Shown: in pieces, positions 52,967 through 62,241 of the stretch
Position numbering within the stretch: position 1 is the first letter of the stretch
How the letters are laid out: every line of letters starts with the position of its first letter
Assembly (NCBI RefSeq): GCF_900105165.1
Contig: NZ_LT629740.1
Span: 3,162,001-3,226,000 of the forward strand
DNA: 64,000 nucleotides
Reading direction: 5' to 3'
DNA from: Mucilaginibacter mallensis
GTDB taxonomy: Bacteria; Bacteroidota; Bacteroidia; Sphingobacteriales; Sphingobacteriaceae
Made by a program: the position numbers and the translations under genes
Notes under the pieces: generated by a model
The model's database searches: none
What the model was told of the DNA's origin: nothing
Seen by the model: the letters and a program-made list of their open reading frames with translations, nothing else

Positions 52967-54514
52967 TCAGGATTTTAATGTAGTGGTTATGTGTTTTAAT
53001 TCAGCACCGTGATATATGATCTTACCATCAGCATAAATAAAGAAACCGGCCCCATGATGGTATTTTGTACCGGTTTTATCCCACACAATACCAATAATAT
53101 GACCATGATACGCCACATTGTCCAAACAAAACCAGACCCATTGATCCTGTGGTATCAGTGGGAAAACTTCCAGCACATTATCAGCACGTGGCTTTAATCC
53201 CACAAGATCATTTATCACCAAATCGCAAAAGCCTGAGTGGTTATAATAGCTACTCCGTGGGTTATCGCCTTTAAGCCAGTAACCAGTCTTTTCATCTTGG
53301 TACTCACCCAGATAAGGCACGCCACGTTTTATATGCGACATAGCGTATTTGTGAAATTCATCATAAAACACCTTGGCCGACATGTTATTTTGATTGGTGT
53401 AATTAGTCAATAAATTACCCAATGCCTTAAGCGTTTGCGTAGTGGCGAAAGGCCATACAGCACCGTCCCACTCGCAGCCATGCCCTGTCCCATGGGTACG
53501 GAATAAGGGGTGGCGTCTTTCAGCAGTGGTTATACCCCAAGGAGCATCAAAGCCTTTGGTATCCGTTAGCTGATCCCATTGTTCAGCATATTTTGCATTA
53601 TCATCAGGCAAATTAAAATACCAGGGTATAAAACCCAGCTCTTCGCGTGCATTGGCAAATTTGCCATCGGGTTTCCTTACCTCGAAAAACTTGGCGCTGT
53701 CATCCCATAAACTATCTTGCACCAGCTTTTTAAGCTCCGTTGCCTTTTGCTGATATTTTGTTTGCAGGGTATTATTACCAACAAGAGTAGCCATTTTAGC
53801 TAATGCATTGGCGTTGCCATACATATAGCTATTGATGGTAGGCCGTATGTTTTTAACCTTTCTTCCCCCGCTGATGGATTCTTCCATCGCATCCTTTACA
53901 TCAAACTGCCAGTATAATTTATCGGCTAGCTGATGTTCTTTTTCCCATTGGTTATAATCATTATTGAGTGCAGGCAGTGCTTGTTTTATGAATGCCTTAT
54001 CCGGATTGGTCAGGTAAAAATTGTATACTGCGTCATCCATCCAACTGCTAAAGGCATGCAGGTGCGGTTTGGCTTGTTTTGGATCATCAAACAACCAGAA
54101 ATTGATATAACCTTTAATATATTCCTGATCGCGCAACCAGCGTCCCTCGTATATCTGGTGCCCCAAAGCGCTGCTTACTGTATTATATTCGCCGGCCCAG
54201 TTTACATTGGTTATGAATTCAGTAAAAACAAAACCATCTGGCGTTTTAACCAGGTGTTTCCTGAACGTCCACCAGCGGTAATAATAGATCTTTTCAATAG
54301 CTGAATCAGGGCACTCGAAGAGCGGCACGTTAGCTGCCAGCCATTCATAAGCATGATCGTTAGTAATATAGTTTTTTACCGTTTCGGTATCAATGGAATT
54401 AAAATAACTAGTATACGACTTTAGCTTCTCTGTGCTAAGCAAATGCTTTTGGCCAAAGCAATAATTGCTTATTACCAATGTAAAAAACGCGAATACAATT
54501 AGCCCGATCTTCAT
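52967..54514 (-). CDS. Exported (alpha/alpha)6-type glycoside hydrolase, family unassigned
   Basis: The frame opens at 54550, overlapping the dehydrogenase gene, but the export signal MKIGLIVFAFFTLVISNYCFGQ starts at the thirteenth codon, so I take 54514 (515 residues). The mature part is helix-rich with trehalase/GH63-like features: EGRWLRDQEYIKGYINFWL, HAFSSWMDDAVYNFYL, GTGHGCEWDGAVWPFATTQTLKAL and a late RSSYYNHSGFCDLVINDLVGL. These suggest an (alpha/alpha)6 barrel with acidic residues in RDQEY and EWDG as candidates for catalysis. GH142 (an RG-II arabinofuranosidase family with this fold) is a possibility I cannot confirm. A short beta-sandwich ends the protein. It is in an operon with the zinc dehydrogenase. 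Confidence 0.6.
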   Translation of the reverse strand: MKIGLIVFAFFTLVISNYCFGQKHLLSTEKLKSYTSYFNSIDTETVKNYITNDHAYEWLAANVPLFECPDSAIEKIYYYRWWTFRKHLVKTPDGFVFTEFITNVNWAGEYNTVSSALGHQIYEGRWLRDQEYIKGYINFWLFDDPKQAKPHLHAFSSWMDDAVYNFYLTNPDKAFIKQALPALNNDYNQWEKEHQLADKLYWQFDVKDAMEESISGGRKVKNIRPTINSYMYGNANALAKMATLVGNNTLQTKYQQKATELKKLVQDSLWDDSAKFFEVRKPDGKFANAREELGFIPWYFNLPDDNAKYAEQWDQLTDTKGFDAPWGITTAERRHPLFRTHGTGHGCEWDGAVWPFATTQTLKALGNLLTNYTNQNNMSAKVFYDEFHKYAMSHIKRGVPYLGEYQDEKTGYWLKGDNPRSSYYNHSGFCDLVINDLVGLKPRADNVLEVFPLIPQDQWVWFCLDNVAYHGHIIGIVWDKTGTKYHHGAGFFIYADGKIIYHGAELKHITTTLKS

Positions 54515-54536
54515 CTTCTCTATCTTTCTATAATAA

Positions 54537-55553
54537 TCAATCAGCCTCAACCATTGCTTTGATTACACCTGTAGCCGGGTCGAGCCATGCGCCAAATTCA
54601 TCTTTTACCTGGCTAAAGCTGGTGCGGTGTGTAATGTATGTTTTAGCATCAATCAATTCTTTTTTCATGCAATCAATCACATATTCAAAGTCCTTACGGG
54701 TGGCATTACGACTGCTCATCAGGGTTGATTCCCGCTTATGAAACTCCGGGTGACTAAAGCTAAAAGCCTCTTTCTGTAAACCAATCAGCACATAGCGCCC
54801 GCCATGCGCTAAATAGTTAATCCCGTCATTTATGGCCCTTAAATTTCCTGTAGCGTCAATAACCACACTTGCCATATCGCCGTTGGTAATTGCCCTTACT
54901 TTTTCTACAGCGTTTTCTTTTAGTGGGTTTATGGTATGTTCGATGTTTAACTCATGTCTGCAAAATTCTAAACGATTATCGCTCACATCTATTACTATCA
55001 CCTTTCCACCAGCTATGCGGGCAAACTCCATGGTTCCTAAACCAATCGGTCCCGCTCCCATTACCAAAACAAATTCGCCCGGTTTTACATCCGCCCGGCG
55101 CACACCGTGAGCTCCTATAGCCAATGGTTCTATTAAGGCCAGTTCGTCATAGCTTAAACCTGAGCCATGTACCAGCGAGTACGATGGCACACGCAAATAT
55201 TCCACCATGCCGCCATCAATATGCACACCGCAAACCTTTATATTAACACAGCAATTCGGCTTGCCACTATGGCAGGCTATACAGGTACCGCAATTAAAAT
55301 AAGGGATAAAGGTTACCGCTTCACCAATTGAAAAACCGGGTGTATTATCAAACTCTACCAATTCGCCAGATAACTCATGCCCTAAAATACGGGGATAAGT
55401 AAAATATGGCTGCGTACCGTTAAAAGCATGCAGATCGGTACCGCAAATACCAATACGCTTAATTTTTATAATGGCGGTATTTTTCATCAGTTCCGGTTTA
55501 TCGCTGAATTTATATTCAAAGCTGCCCGGCGTAGTGCAAACTAAAGTGTTCAT
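54537..55553 (-). CDS. Zinc-dependent medium-chain alcohol/sugar dehydrogenase
   Basis: 338 residues, no signal, cytoplasmic. Catalytic zinc ligands are visible as C37 (GICGTD) and H59/E60 (GHELSGE). Structural zinc cysteines are C88, C91, C94 and C102. The nucleotide fold has VLVMGAGPIGLG and IVIDVSDNRLEF (an acidic residue after the second strand, pointing to NAD rather than NADP). Members oxidise polyols, sugars, threonine or sugar acids; the RspB/L-galactonate dehydrogenase group is close in style. In this setting it may process a monosaccharide released from pectin, such as L-galactose, L-fucose or a sugar acid. First gene of a two-gene operon, divergent from the PL1 gene. Confidence 0.8.
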   Translation of the reverse strand: MNTLVCTTPGSFEYKFSDKPELMKNTAIIKIKRIGICGTDLHAFNGTQPYFTYPRILGHELSGELVEFDNTPGFSIGEAVTFIPYFNCGTCIACHSGKPNCCVNIKVCGVHIDGGMVEYLRVPSYSLVHGSGLSYDELALIEPLAIGAHGVRRADVKPGEFVLVMGAGPIGLGTMEFARIAGGKVIVIDVSDNRLEFCRHELNIEHTINPLKENAVEKVRAITNGDMASVVIDATGNLRAINDGINYLAHGGRYVLIGLQKEAFSFSHPEFHKRESTLMSSRNATRKDFEYVIDCMKKELIDAKTYITHRTSFSQVKDEFGAWLDPATGVIKAMVEAD

Positions 55554-55812
55554 TAAGTTGATGATATTATAATTGGCTTATATAGCTACGGTAAATTTAT
55601 AGGTATTTATCTTTAAAAACCAAGCACACAGTCCATATACGCTAAGATTGTATATCACCTAGAAAAAATCATATACAAAACCGCTTTAAGTAGTGCGCAT
55701 ATTTGAAACCAGGATATTAACCTAAATACCCCGGCTAAATTTATTAAAAACGGCAATTGCGCAAAATGATTTGCTCATGTGACCCTTTAACCAATATTAT
55801 TATAAACTAAAA
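55554..55812. promoter_or_regulatory. Divergent region between zinc dehydrogenase and PL1 genes
   Basis: 259 AT-rich bases between genes transcribed away from each other, so promoters for both are expected. I found no exact paired -33/-7 match on either strand. A near-match on the plus strand (ATGATTTG at about 55768) has AT instead of TA. No open frame or strong hairpin is visible. Confidence 0.45.
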
Positions 55813-57468
55813 ATGAAGAGAAAACTCATTGCTTTATCCATCCTGATGGGTGCATTAGGCAGTTATGAAACAGCACAAGCGCAGTACCCGCGTGTACCAC
55901 CTGCTATGCAGAAAAAATCAGATTCAATATATGACATAGAGAAGCACCGCTCCGATCTGGCATTTGAAAAAGCCATGCCCGCTATACAAAAGGACGAGAA
56001 AAACGGCAAGCCATATATCCCATGGGCTGCAAAGCCGTCTGATCTGCCACAGGCTAAAATACCGGCATTCCCGGGTGCTGAAGGCGGTGGCATGTATTCA
56101 TTTGGTGGCCGTGGTGGCAGGGTAATAGAAGTAACCAGTCTGGATGATTATGGACCGGGCTCCTTACGCGATGCCTGCGAACAAGGTGGCGCCCGTATTG
56201 TGGTATTTAATGTTGCCGGTATAATACATTTGAGTCAGCCTATCAGCATCAGGGCACCTTATATCACCATTGAAGGGCAGAGCGCTCCCGGTGATGGTAT
56301 TTGTATAGCCGGTGAATCTGTTTGGGTTGATACGCATGATGTTGTGGTTCGATTTGTACGCTTCCGCAGAGGTGCAACGGATGTTACCCGCCGCGATGAT
56401 GCCTTTGGTGGTAACCCGATAGGGAATATCATGATTGATCACGTATCAGGCAGCTGGGGACTGGATGAGGTAATGTCGATGTATCGCCACGTGTATAATC
56501 GCCAGGGTAGCAAAGGCGGTGATAAGTTGCCAACCGTGAACATCACCATGCAAAACTGTATGTATGCTGAAGGGCTGGATACTTATAACCACGCGTTCGG
56601 GAGCACACTTGGAGGTTTGAACAGTACATTTATACGTAACCTTTGGGCAAATAACATCAGTCGTAATCCATCGGTAGGTATGTATGGTGATTTTGGTTTT
56701 GCCAATAACGTAATCTTCAACTGGTGGGATCGCAGCGCCGATGGCGGTGATAACCAGTCGTTTTTCAACTTCATCAACAATTATTATAAACCGGGCCCTA
56801 TTACTGATATTAAGAAACCAGTTGGCCACCGTATATTGAAACCTGAATCAGGAAGATCTCCTGAAAGCAGAGGTAAGTTTGGTAGCGTTTACGCTAATGG
56901 TAATATAATGGAAGGCGATGAAAAGGTAACGAAAGATAACTGGGATGGTGGCATCCAAATTGGTGATATGCCTGATGCGGGAAGATATACCGACAGCATC
57001 CGGGTAAATAAACCTTTCCCGATGGCGCCGATAACACTTATCTCAGCCAAACAAGCTTATGATTATGTTTTGGATAATGTGGGCTGTTTCCTGCCAAAAA
57101 GAGATCCGGTTGATACACGCATTATTAACGAAGTACGAACAGGCAAAATAGTTTATGTCGAAGGCACCGATAACAGCAACGGCAGCAAATGGGTTAAACA
57201 CCGCTTACCTGATTCATCCTACAAAAAAGGAATTATTACCGACATAGCACAAGTTGGTGGCTATCCTGAATATAAAGGAACACCTTACAAGGACTCTGAC
57301 CACGACGGTATGCCCGATGTCTATGAAATTAAACATGGCCTTAACCCCAATAATGCCGCTGATGCATCACTACCTGCAAAAAATGGGGGTGGCTATACCA
57401 ATATCGAAGTTTACCTGAACAGCCTGGTGCCGCTTAATACAGTAATACCTGTTGGCTATAAAAAATAA
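55813..57468 (+). CDS. PL1-family pectate lyase, second copy
   Basis: 551 residues, signal peptide ending at AQAQ (about residue 24). It is a clear paralogue of the lyase at 28299-29966, with the same segments in order: DLPQAKIPAFPGAEGGG, TIEGQSAPGDG, RRDDAFGGNP, DHVSGSWGLDE and RNPSVGMYG. It also has the DSDHDGMPD calcium-type repeat near residue 495 and the final GGGYTNIEVYLNSL. It should cut homogalacturonan by beta-elimination outside the cytoplasm. Unlike its paralogue it stands alone on the plus strand with its own upstream region and ends at a strong terminator, so it may be controlled separately, for example as a constitutive surveillance enzyme. Confidence 0.85.
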   Translation: MKRKLIALSILMGALGSYETAQAQYPRVPPAMQKKSDSIYDIEKHRSDLAFEKAMPAIQKDEKNGKPYIPWAAKPSDLPQAKIPAFPGAEGGGMYSFGGRGGRVIEVTSLDDYGPGSLRDACEQGGARIVVFNVAGIIHLSQPISIRAPYITIEGQSAPGDGICIAGESVWVDTHDVVVRFVRFRRGATDVTRRDDAFGGNPIGNIMIDHVSGSWGLDEVMSMYRHVYNRQGSKGGDKLPTVNITMQNCMYAEGLDTYNHAFGSTLGGLNSTFIRNLWANNISRNPSVGMYGDFGFANNVIFNWWDRSADGGDNQSFFNFINNYYKPGPITDIKKPVGHRILKPESGRSPESRGKFGSVYANGNIMEGDEKVTKDNWDGGIQIGDMPDAGRYTDSIRVNKPFPMAPITLISAKQAYDYVLDNVGCFLPKRDPVDTRIINEVRTGKIVYVEGTDNSNGSKWVKHRLPDSSYKKGIITDIAQVGGYPEYKGTPYKDSDHDGMPDVYEIKHGLNPNNAADASLPAKNGGGYTNIEVYLNSLVPLNTVIPVGYKK

Positions 57469-57490
57469 TTTTAAATCCACCCTAATAATA

Positions 57491-57520
57491 AAACCCCGGT
57501 ATGCTATGCATCCGGGGTTT
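57491..57520. terminator. Bidirectional intrinsic terminator between PL1 and fbp
   Basis: AAACCCCGG and CCGGGGTTT form a 9-bp stem around a 12-base loop that can itself pair (ATGC/GCAT). It is followed on the plus strand by GTTTTG and preceded by AATAATAAAA, so both directions end in a U-rich stretch. It lies between the convergent stops at 57468 and 57543. Confidence 0.85.
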
Positions 57521-57542
57521 GTTTTGATATAGATTGGTTGGC

Positions 57543-58592
57543 TTATTGTATTTGAACAGTTCCTTCAAATGTTTTTTTCGTTTTTTGTGGTGAAAAGGAG
57601 GCCATAAATTCTTCGGCTTTTCTCACCATGTTTTCAGAGCCAATAAAGATCGGGGTGCGCTGGTGAAGCTCTTTAACATCAAGCTCTAAGATCCTTTTGT
57701 AGCCATCAGATGCAAAACCGCCCGCCTGCTCTATAATAAAAGCCATTGGGTTACATTCATACACCAAACGCAGTTTTCCTTTTATAGAACTTGCTGTGCT
57801 CGGGTAAATAAATATACCACCCTTTATCATGTTGCGGTGCAGATCGGCTACCATTGAGCCGGTATAACGCGAAGTATATGGCCTGTTGGTTGGCTTATCC
57901 TCCACCTGGCAGTATTTTATATACTTTTTTACCCCATCTGGGAAATGGGTATAGTAACCTTCGTTAATTGAATAGATAACACCATCTTTAGGGATAGCCA
58001 TATCCGGATGGGATAAGCAGAACTCACCTATTGAAGGATCAAGCGTAAAGCCATTAACGCCTTTACCAGTGGTGTAAACCAGCATGGTTGATGAACCATA
58101 AATAATATACCCGGCAGCAACCTGCTCTGTGCCTTTTTGTAAAACATCATCCAGTGTTGCCTTACCATCAGTTGATTTTCTGCGGTATATGGAGAATATA
58201 GTTCCTACACCAACATTCACATCAATGTTTGAAGAACCATCCAAAGGATCAATTGCCACGATGTACTTGGCATCCTTTGAAATTTCTGAATCAATATAAA
58301 TATGCTCATCATTTTCTTCTGAAACTACTATACAACATTCGCCGCCGCTTTGCAGGGCCGCTATGAATTGCTCGTTAGCATATACATCCAATTTCTTCTG
58401 CCCTTCACCTTGTACATTAGTGGTGCCTGCTTCGCCCAAAATATCAACCAGGCCTGCTTTATTAATCTCGCGGTTTACAATTTTCGCAGCAATGGCTAAG
58501 TCCCGTAATAATCTCGATAGCTCCCCTTTTGCATATGGAAAATCATTTTGCCTTTCAATAATAAATTGCCCTAAAGTTCTAACTGCTGTCAT
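57543..58592 (-). CDS. fbp: Fructose-1,6-bisphosphatase class I
   Basis: 349 residues, cytoplasmic. Class I signature elements are clear: [19 protein letters not shown] near the N terminus, VSEENDE, the metal-binding [25 protein letters not shown] block, and [20 protein letters not shown] near the C terminus (substrate-binding region). It hydrolyses fructose 1,6-bisphosphate to fructose 6-phosphate in gluconeogenesis. It is normally a housekeeping gene. Its location between pectin genes and a putative sugar-acid operon would be useful when the carbon source enters as pyruvate and DHAP, though proximity may be accidental. It has its own well-formed promoter at 58690-58721. Confidence 0.95.
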   Translation of the reverse strand: MTAVRTLGQFIIERQNDFPYAKGELSRLLRDLAIAAKIVNREINKAGLVDILGEAGTTNVQGEGQKKLDVYANEQFIAALQSGGECCIVVSEENDEHIYIDSEISKDAKYIVAIDPLDGSSNIDVNVGVGTIFSIYRRKSTDGKATLDDVLQKGTEQVAAGYIIYGSSTMLVYTTGKGVNGFTLDPSIGEFCLSHPDMAIPKDGVIYSINEGYYTHFPDGVKKYIKYCQVEDKPTNRPYTSRYTGSMVADLHRNMIKGGIFIYPSTASSIKGKLRLVYECNPMAFIIEQAGGFASDGYKRILELDVKELHQRTPIFIGSENMVRKAEEFMASFSPQKTKKTFEGTVQIQ

Positions 58593-59099
58593 ACGTAATG
58601 CTATTTGGTTTTAAATCAGGAATATCGCTGATCTGGTTATATCACCTAAGTTATATATTAAGTTGGATTATAATATCTTAACTTAAATACAAATGTATTG
58701 CTGCTATATTACAACATCAAACATTATGGCGGTAATATTTACTTAATCGTTATCGTAATACACATCATAAGTTAATAATACACAATATGAATAGCTTGTG
58801 GCTATATATAGATTTTTCAGCTCAAATAATCAGCATAACAAGTATTTTTAACTATAAATACCAATAAATATATGCGATGATAATATCCTATAATTACTTG
58901 CATAAATTATACAACACTCCTATCGCTTCGTCCAATACATTTGTTATTAAATAAATCTAAAAGCAATAATTTAAAGTGGTACCCCCTACAAGGCTTATAC
59001 AGAACACTGCAACTATTCTGTAAAGTGATAATAATGCGCTACCGCTTTCAATAAAACTTAAACTGATAATTTAAAAATGCGGATACGCCGGGATGATAT
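58593..59099. other. 507-base AT-rich divergent region between fbp and the Fe-ADH operon
   Basis: No gene is visible. The left part holds the fbp promoter. On the plus strand a TACATTTG at 58936-58943 matches the -7 element and would start the Fe-ADH operon with a leader of about 150 bases, but no TTG stands at the proper distance upstream, so it is tentative. Short palindromes such as CTATATATAG near 58803 are present. No riboswitch fold could be recognised by eye. Confidence 0.5.
58690..58721 (-). promoter_or_regulatory. fbp promoter, Bacteroidota type
   Basis: On the minus strand TTTG (58721-58718) is followed after exactly 20 bases by TACATTTG (58697-58690). This fits the Bacteroidota consensus TTTG / 19-21 bases / TAnnTTTG. 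The start point would be about 58683, giving a leader of about 90 bases before the fbp ATG at 58592. Confidence 0.7.
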
Positions 59100-60260
59100 A
59101 TGATTATAAACAATACACAAAACCTTTCTATAAACTTTCCCGGCAAACTGGTATTCGGTAATGGCTCGCTTTCAGGGCTGCCCGTTGAAATCATCGATGC
59201 CGGCTGCAAAAATGCTTTTATTGTAACTATTGAACCGTTACTACCTGCATTAAATGACTTTATAGCGCAGTTAACCGCCAACAATATTGTGGTTTCCACC
59301 AGTACAGCCATAGTACAAGAACCGTCTTTCAGCAATTTTGAAACCTTACTATCCGATGCCAAAATCATTAATCCCGACATTGTTATAGGCATTGGCGGTG
59401 GCAGTGTGCTGGATATAGCCAAACTTATTGCCGCACAAATAGATAACGACCAACCCCTGATTGAAATAGTGGGCATCGGCCTTTTAAAAGGCCGTAACAT
59501 AAAGCTGGTATGTGTACCTGCTACATCAGGCACAGGCAGCGAGGTTTCGCCAAATGCTATTTTGGTTGATGACAGCGATAATCAGAAAAAGGGCATCATC
59601 AGTCCATACCTGGTTCCGGATATTGTGTATGTAGATCCTTTATTAACCATCAGCGTTCCACCTGCTATCACAGCGGCTACAGGGCTTGATGCCCTAACCC
59701 ATTGCCTTGAAGCATATACCAACAGGTTTGCACAACCATTTATTGATATATACGCACTTGAAGGTATACGACTTATTGCTGCCAACCTGGTGCAAGCTGT
59801 AAAAAATGGTGCAGATGAAAACGCGCGTTACCAGGTTGCTATGGGCAGTTTATTGGGTGGCTTTTGTCTGGGGCCGGTTAATACAGCAGGTGTACATGCA
59901 TTATCATACCCACTGGGCAGTACTTTTCATTTGGCGCATGGCCTCTCAAATGCATTGCTATTGCCTTATGTTATGGAATATAACATGGAGGCCTCGCTTA
60001 GCCGTTATGCCAATGTAGCCATTGCATTGGGCTGCAAAAGAGGCATAAACGACCACGAAACGGCAAAAATGGGCATAGAGAAAGTACGATCGTTGATTGC
60101 GGAGTGCAACGTACCGGCACAATTGCGGGATGTTGATATTCCTGCGGATGCCATACCCGAAATGGCTAAAGAAGCTTTAAAAATACAGCGGCTTTTAAAG
60201 AATAACCCCCGCCATATAAGCGAACAAGATGCTATACACATTTACAATGAAGCATACTAA
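59100..60260 (+). CDS. Iron-containing (group III) alcohol dehydrogenase
   Basis: 386 residues, cytoplasmic. NAD-binding GIGGGSVLDIAKL and the PATSGTGSEV motif are present. Metal ligands by spacing are D197 and H201 (GLDALTHCLEAY), H266 (VHALSYPLG) and H280 (HLAHGLSNA), the D-x3-H and H-x13-H pattern of the family. Such enzymes reduce aldehydes to primary alcohols (lactaldehyde reductase type) or run the reverse. It heads a five-gene operon with an aldolase, so reduction of the aldehyde made by that aldolase is a natural role. In the pathway proposed here it would turn a tetruronate semialdehyde into a tetronate. Only 6 bases separate it from the aldolase gene. Confidence 0.85.
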   Translation: MIINNTQNLSINFPGKLVFGNGSLSGLPVEIIDAGCKNAFIVTIEPLLPALNDFIAQLTANNIVVSTSTAIVQEPSFSNFETLLSDAKIINPDIVIGIGGGSVLDIAKLIAAQIDNDQPLIEIVGIGLLKGRNIKLVCVPATSGTGSEVSPNAILVDDSDNQKKGIISPYLVPDIVYVDPLLTISVPPAITAATGLDALTHCLEAYTNRFAQPFIDIYALEGIRLIAANLVQAVKNGADENARYQVAMGSLLGGFCLGPVNTAGVHALSYPLGSTFHLAHGLSNALLLPYVMEYNMEASLSRYANVAIALGCKRGINDHETAKMGIEKVRSLIAECNVPAQLRDVDIPADAIPEMAKEALKIQRLLKNNPRHISEQDAIHIYNEAY

Positions 60261-60266
60261 AACAGC

Positions 60267-61205
60267 ATGAACAATAAACAAAAATTTAAAGGTATTGTAG
60301 TTCCGGCTGTTACCCCACTTACTAAAGATTTTAAGCTGGATATTACTGCGCTTGAGAAAATGTTCCATAATTTTCACAAGCATAATGTTATGCCTTTTGT
60401 AAATGGCACAACCGGCGAATCCGCTTCATTACCTTTCAAACTAAAAAAAGACTACGTAATAGCTGCAAGCAAAATAAAATATCCGGGCGATATGCTATAC
60501 TTCGGCATTTCAGCCAATTGTTTGGAAGAATCAGTAACACTGGCCAAAATTGGTTTCGACCATGGTGTTGATGCCGTAGCAGCTACCCTGCCCTCCTATT
60601 ACAATCTATCGGACAGCCAAATGATACGGTATTTTGAGCAACTGGCTGAACAGGTTCCAGGGCCTATTATCATATACAATATTCCGGTCACCACAAGAAT
60701 GTCAATCCCGCTGTATGTGATTGATGAATTAAGCGCTCATGAAAGGGTCATCGGCACAAAAGATTCAGAACGCAGCGATGAACGACTAAAGGAATCAATC
60801 AAATTATGGTCGGCGCGTGAAGATTTTTGTCACTTTTTGGGATGGGCACCAAAATCAACCGAAGCCCTGATAGATGGCAGCGATGGACTGATACCAAGCA
60901 CCGGAAATATATGCCCGCATATTTATGAAGAGATGTATAAAGCAGTTAAAAATGGTGATAATGAACGAGCCTATAAGTTCCAGAAATTATCAGATATGAT
61001 GGGCGATGTATATCAGAAAGGTAAGCTGCTGGGAGAGTCGTTATGGGCCTTAAAGGTATGTATGCATGAACTGGAACTTTGCGAAGAATTTGTTATGCCA
61101 CCGCTCTACCCGTTAAACGACGAGGAAAGAAATAAAACACTTAAACACTTTCGCCATAACATGGAGAAGGAAAATTTACTGCTAAAAAACAGTACAAATG
61201 TTTGA
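60267..61205 (+). CDS. DapA/NAL-superfamily aldolase (2-keto-3-deoxy acid type)
   Basis: 312 residues, cytoplasmic TIM barrel of the dihydrodipicolinate synthase family. The carboxylate-binding loop is GTTGES, the catalytic tyrosine Y137 (IIYNIPV) and the Schiff-base lysine K165 (IGTKDSE). The 28-residue spacing equals that of DapA (Y133/K161). It is unlikely to be the housekeeping DapA, because it sits in a catabolic operon and lacks the usual DapA context. Relatives split 2-keto-3-deoxy sugar acids into pyruvate and an aldehyde, or dehydrate keto-deoxyglucarate. The following gene starts 8 bases before its stop. The substrate proposed here (Dha from RG-II) is inference. Confidence 0.82.
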   Translation: MNNKQKFKGIVVPAVTPLTKDFKLDITALEKMFHNFHKHNVMPFVNGTTGESASLPFKLKKDYVIAASKIKYPGDMLYFGISANCLEESVTLAKIGFDHGVDAVAATLPSYYNLSDSQMIRYFEQLAEQVPGPIIIYNIPVTTRMSIPLYVIDELSAHERVIGTKDSERSDERLKESIKLWSAREDFCHFLGWAPKSTEALIDGSDGLIPSTGNICPHIYEEMYKAVKNGDNERAYKFQKLSDMMGDVYQKGKLLGESLWALKVCMHELELCEEFVMPPLYPLNDEERNKTLKHFRHNMEKENLLLKNSTNV

Positions 61206-62241
61206 TAAACCAATTATAGGAATAACCATGGGCGATCCGGCGAGTATCGGGCCCGAGATAGCTGTTAAAGCATTACTCAATAAAGAAGTATATGACATTT
61301 GTAAACCCATACTTGTAGGTGATGCCGATGTATTTAATGATATTATTAAACGCCTGCATTTAGATGCGAAGATCAACCCTATCCAAAACGTTGAGGAAGC
61401 GAAATTTGAATTCGGCAATATAGATGTTTACGATCTGCAAAACGTAAAAATGAACAAGCTGGTGTTTGGCGAGGTATCGGCCATGGCAGGTAATGCGGCT
61501 TTCGGTGCGGTAAAAAAGGTGATAGATCTGGCTATGATGGGCGATATTGATGCTACCGTTACCGGACCTATCAACAAAAAATCAATTAACGAAGCAGGAC
61601 ACCACTTTGCAGGGCATACCGAGATATACGCGCACTTTACCAATACCCGTAAATACGCTATGCTATTGGTTGAAGACAATTTAAAGGTGATACACGTTTC
61701 AACCCATGTATCATTAAGGCAGGCCTGCGATCTGGTAAAAAAGGATCGAATATTGGAAGTTATTGAACTGCTATACAATGGACTCATCAGCCTGGGTGAA
61801 ACCAACCTTAAAATTGGCATTGCGGGCCTTAACCCCCATGCCGGCGACAGTGGTTTATTCGGCACTGAAGATGCTGAGGAAATTTTACCGGCTGTTCAGG
61901 AAGCGTTATTACGCGGCTATAATGTTGACGGACCTATCCCACCGGATACCATGTTTGCAAAAGCGGCAACCGGCGCTTACGGCGGCGTTGTAGCCATGTA
62001 CCATGATCAGGGGCATATACCGTTTAAACTTTCGGGCTTTCAGTGGGATGCTGAGAAGAAGCAAATGGCAAGCGTTAAAGGGGTGAATATTACGCTGGGG
62101 TTGCCGATCATACGTACCTCCGTTGACCATGGCACCGCATTTGAAATTGCAGGCAAAGGTATTGCCAGCGCAGATGCTATGTTGCTGGCCATTGAATCTG
62201 CCGTGCAGTTGAGCAGGTACAGGAAACAAATCATAGTTTAA
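61198..62241 (+). CDS. pdxA2: PdxA2-type 4-phospho-tetronate dehydrogenase
   Basis: 347 residues, cytoplasmic. The PdxA fold is shown by ITMGDPASIGPEI, TGPINKKSIN, AGHTE (H140), STHVSLRQA, LNPHAGDSG and YHDQGHIPFK. Metal-site histidines by position are H170, H214 and H269, equivalent to H166, H211 and H266 in E. coli PdxA. PdxA proper makes pyridoxal precursor from 4-phosphohydroxy-threonine. The PdxA2 subgroup, encoded beside a DUF1537 kinase, oxidises D-threonate or D-erythronate 4-phosphate and releases DHAP and CO2. The adjacent kinase gene, joined by TAATG, makes the PdxA2 reading much more likely than vitamin B6 synthesis. Confidence 0.85.
   Translation: MFDKPIIGITMGDPASIGPEIAVKALLNKEVYDICKPILVGDADVFNDIIKRLHLDAKINPIQNVEEAKFEFGNIDVYDLQNVKMNKLVFGEVSAMAGNAAFGAVKKVIDLAMMGDIDATVTGPINKKSINEAGHHFAGHTEIYAHFTNTRKYAMLLVEDNLKVIHVSTHVSLRQACDLVKKDRILEVIELLYNGLISLGETNLKIGIAGLNPHAGDSGLFGTEDAEEILPAVQEALLRGYNVDGPIPPDTMFAKAATGAYGGVVAMYHDQGHIPFKLSGFQWDAEKKQMASVKGVNITLGLPIIRTSVDHGTAFEIAGKGIASADAMLLAIESAVQLSRYRKQIIV

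Noticed and set aside
58936..58943. Confident promoter for the Fe-ADH operon
   Set aside because: TACATTTG is a good -7 match, but the nearest upstream TTG is 35 bases away.
58593..59099. Possible small RNA or riboswitch in the AT-rich gap
   Set aside because: Only short weak stems were found, with no recognisable fold.
59048..59533. 161-codon minus-strand frame over the Fe-ADH start
   Set aside because: Antisense shadow of the Fe-ADH coding region.
60267..61205. Housekeeping DapA for lysine synthesis
   Set aside because: Active-site residues are shared by the whole superfamily; the operon context is catabolic.
61198..62241. Vitamin B6 biosynthesis PdxA
   Set aside because: The gene is embedded in a catabolic operon and coupled to a DUF1537 kinase, the context of PdxA2.
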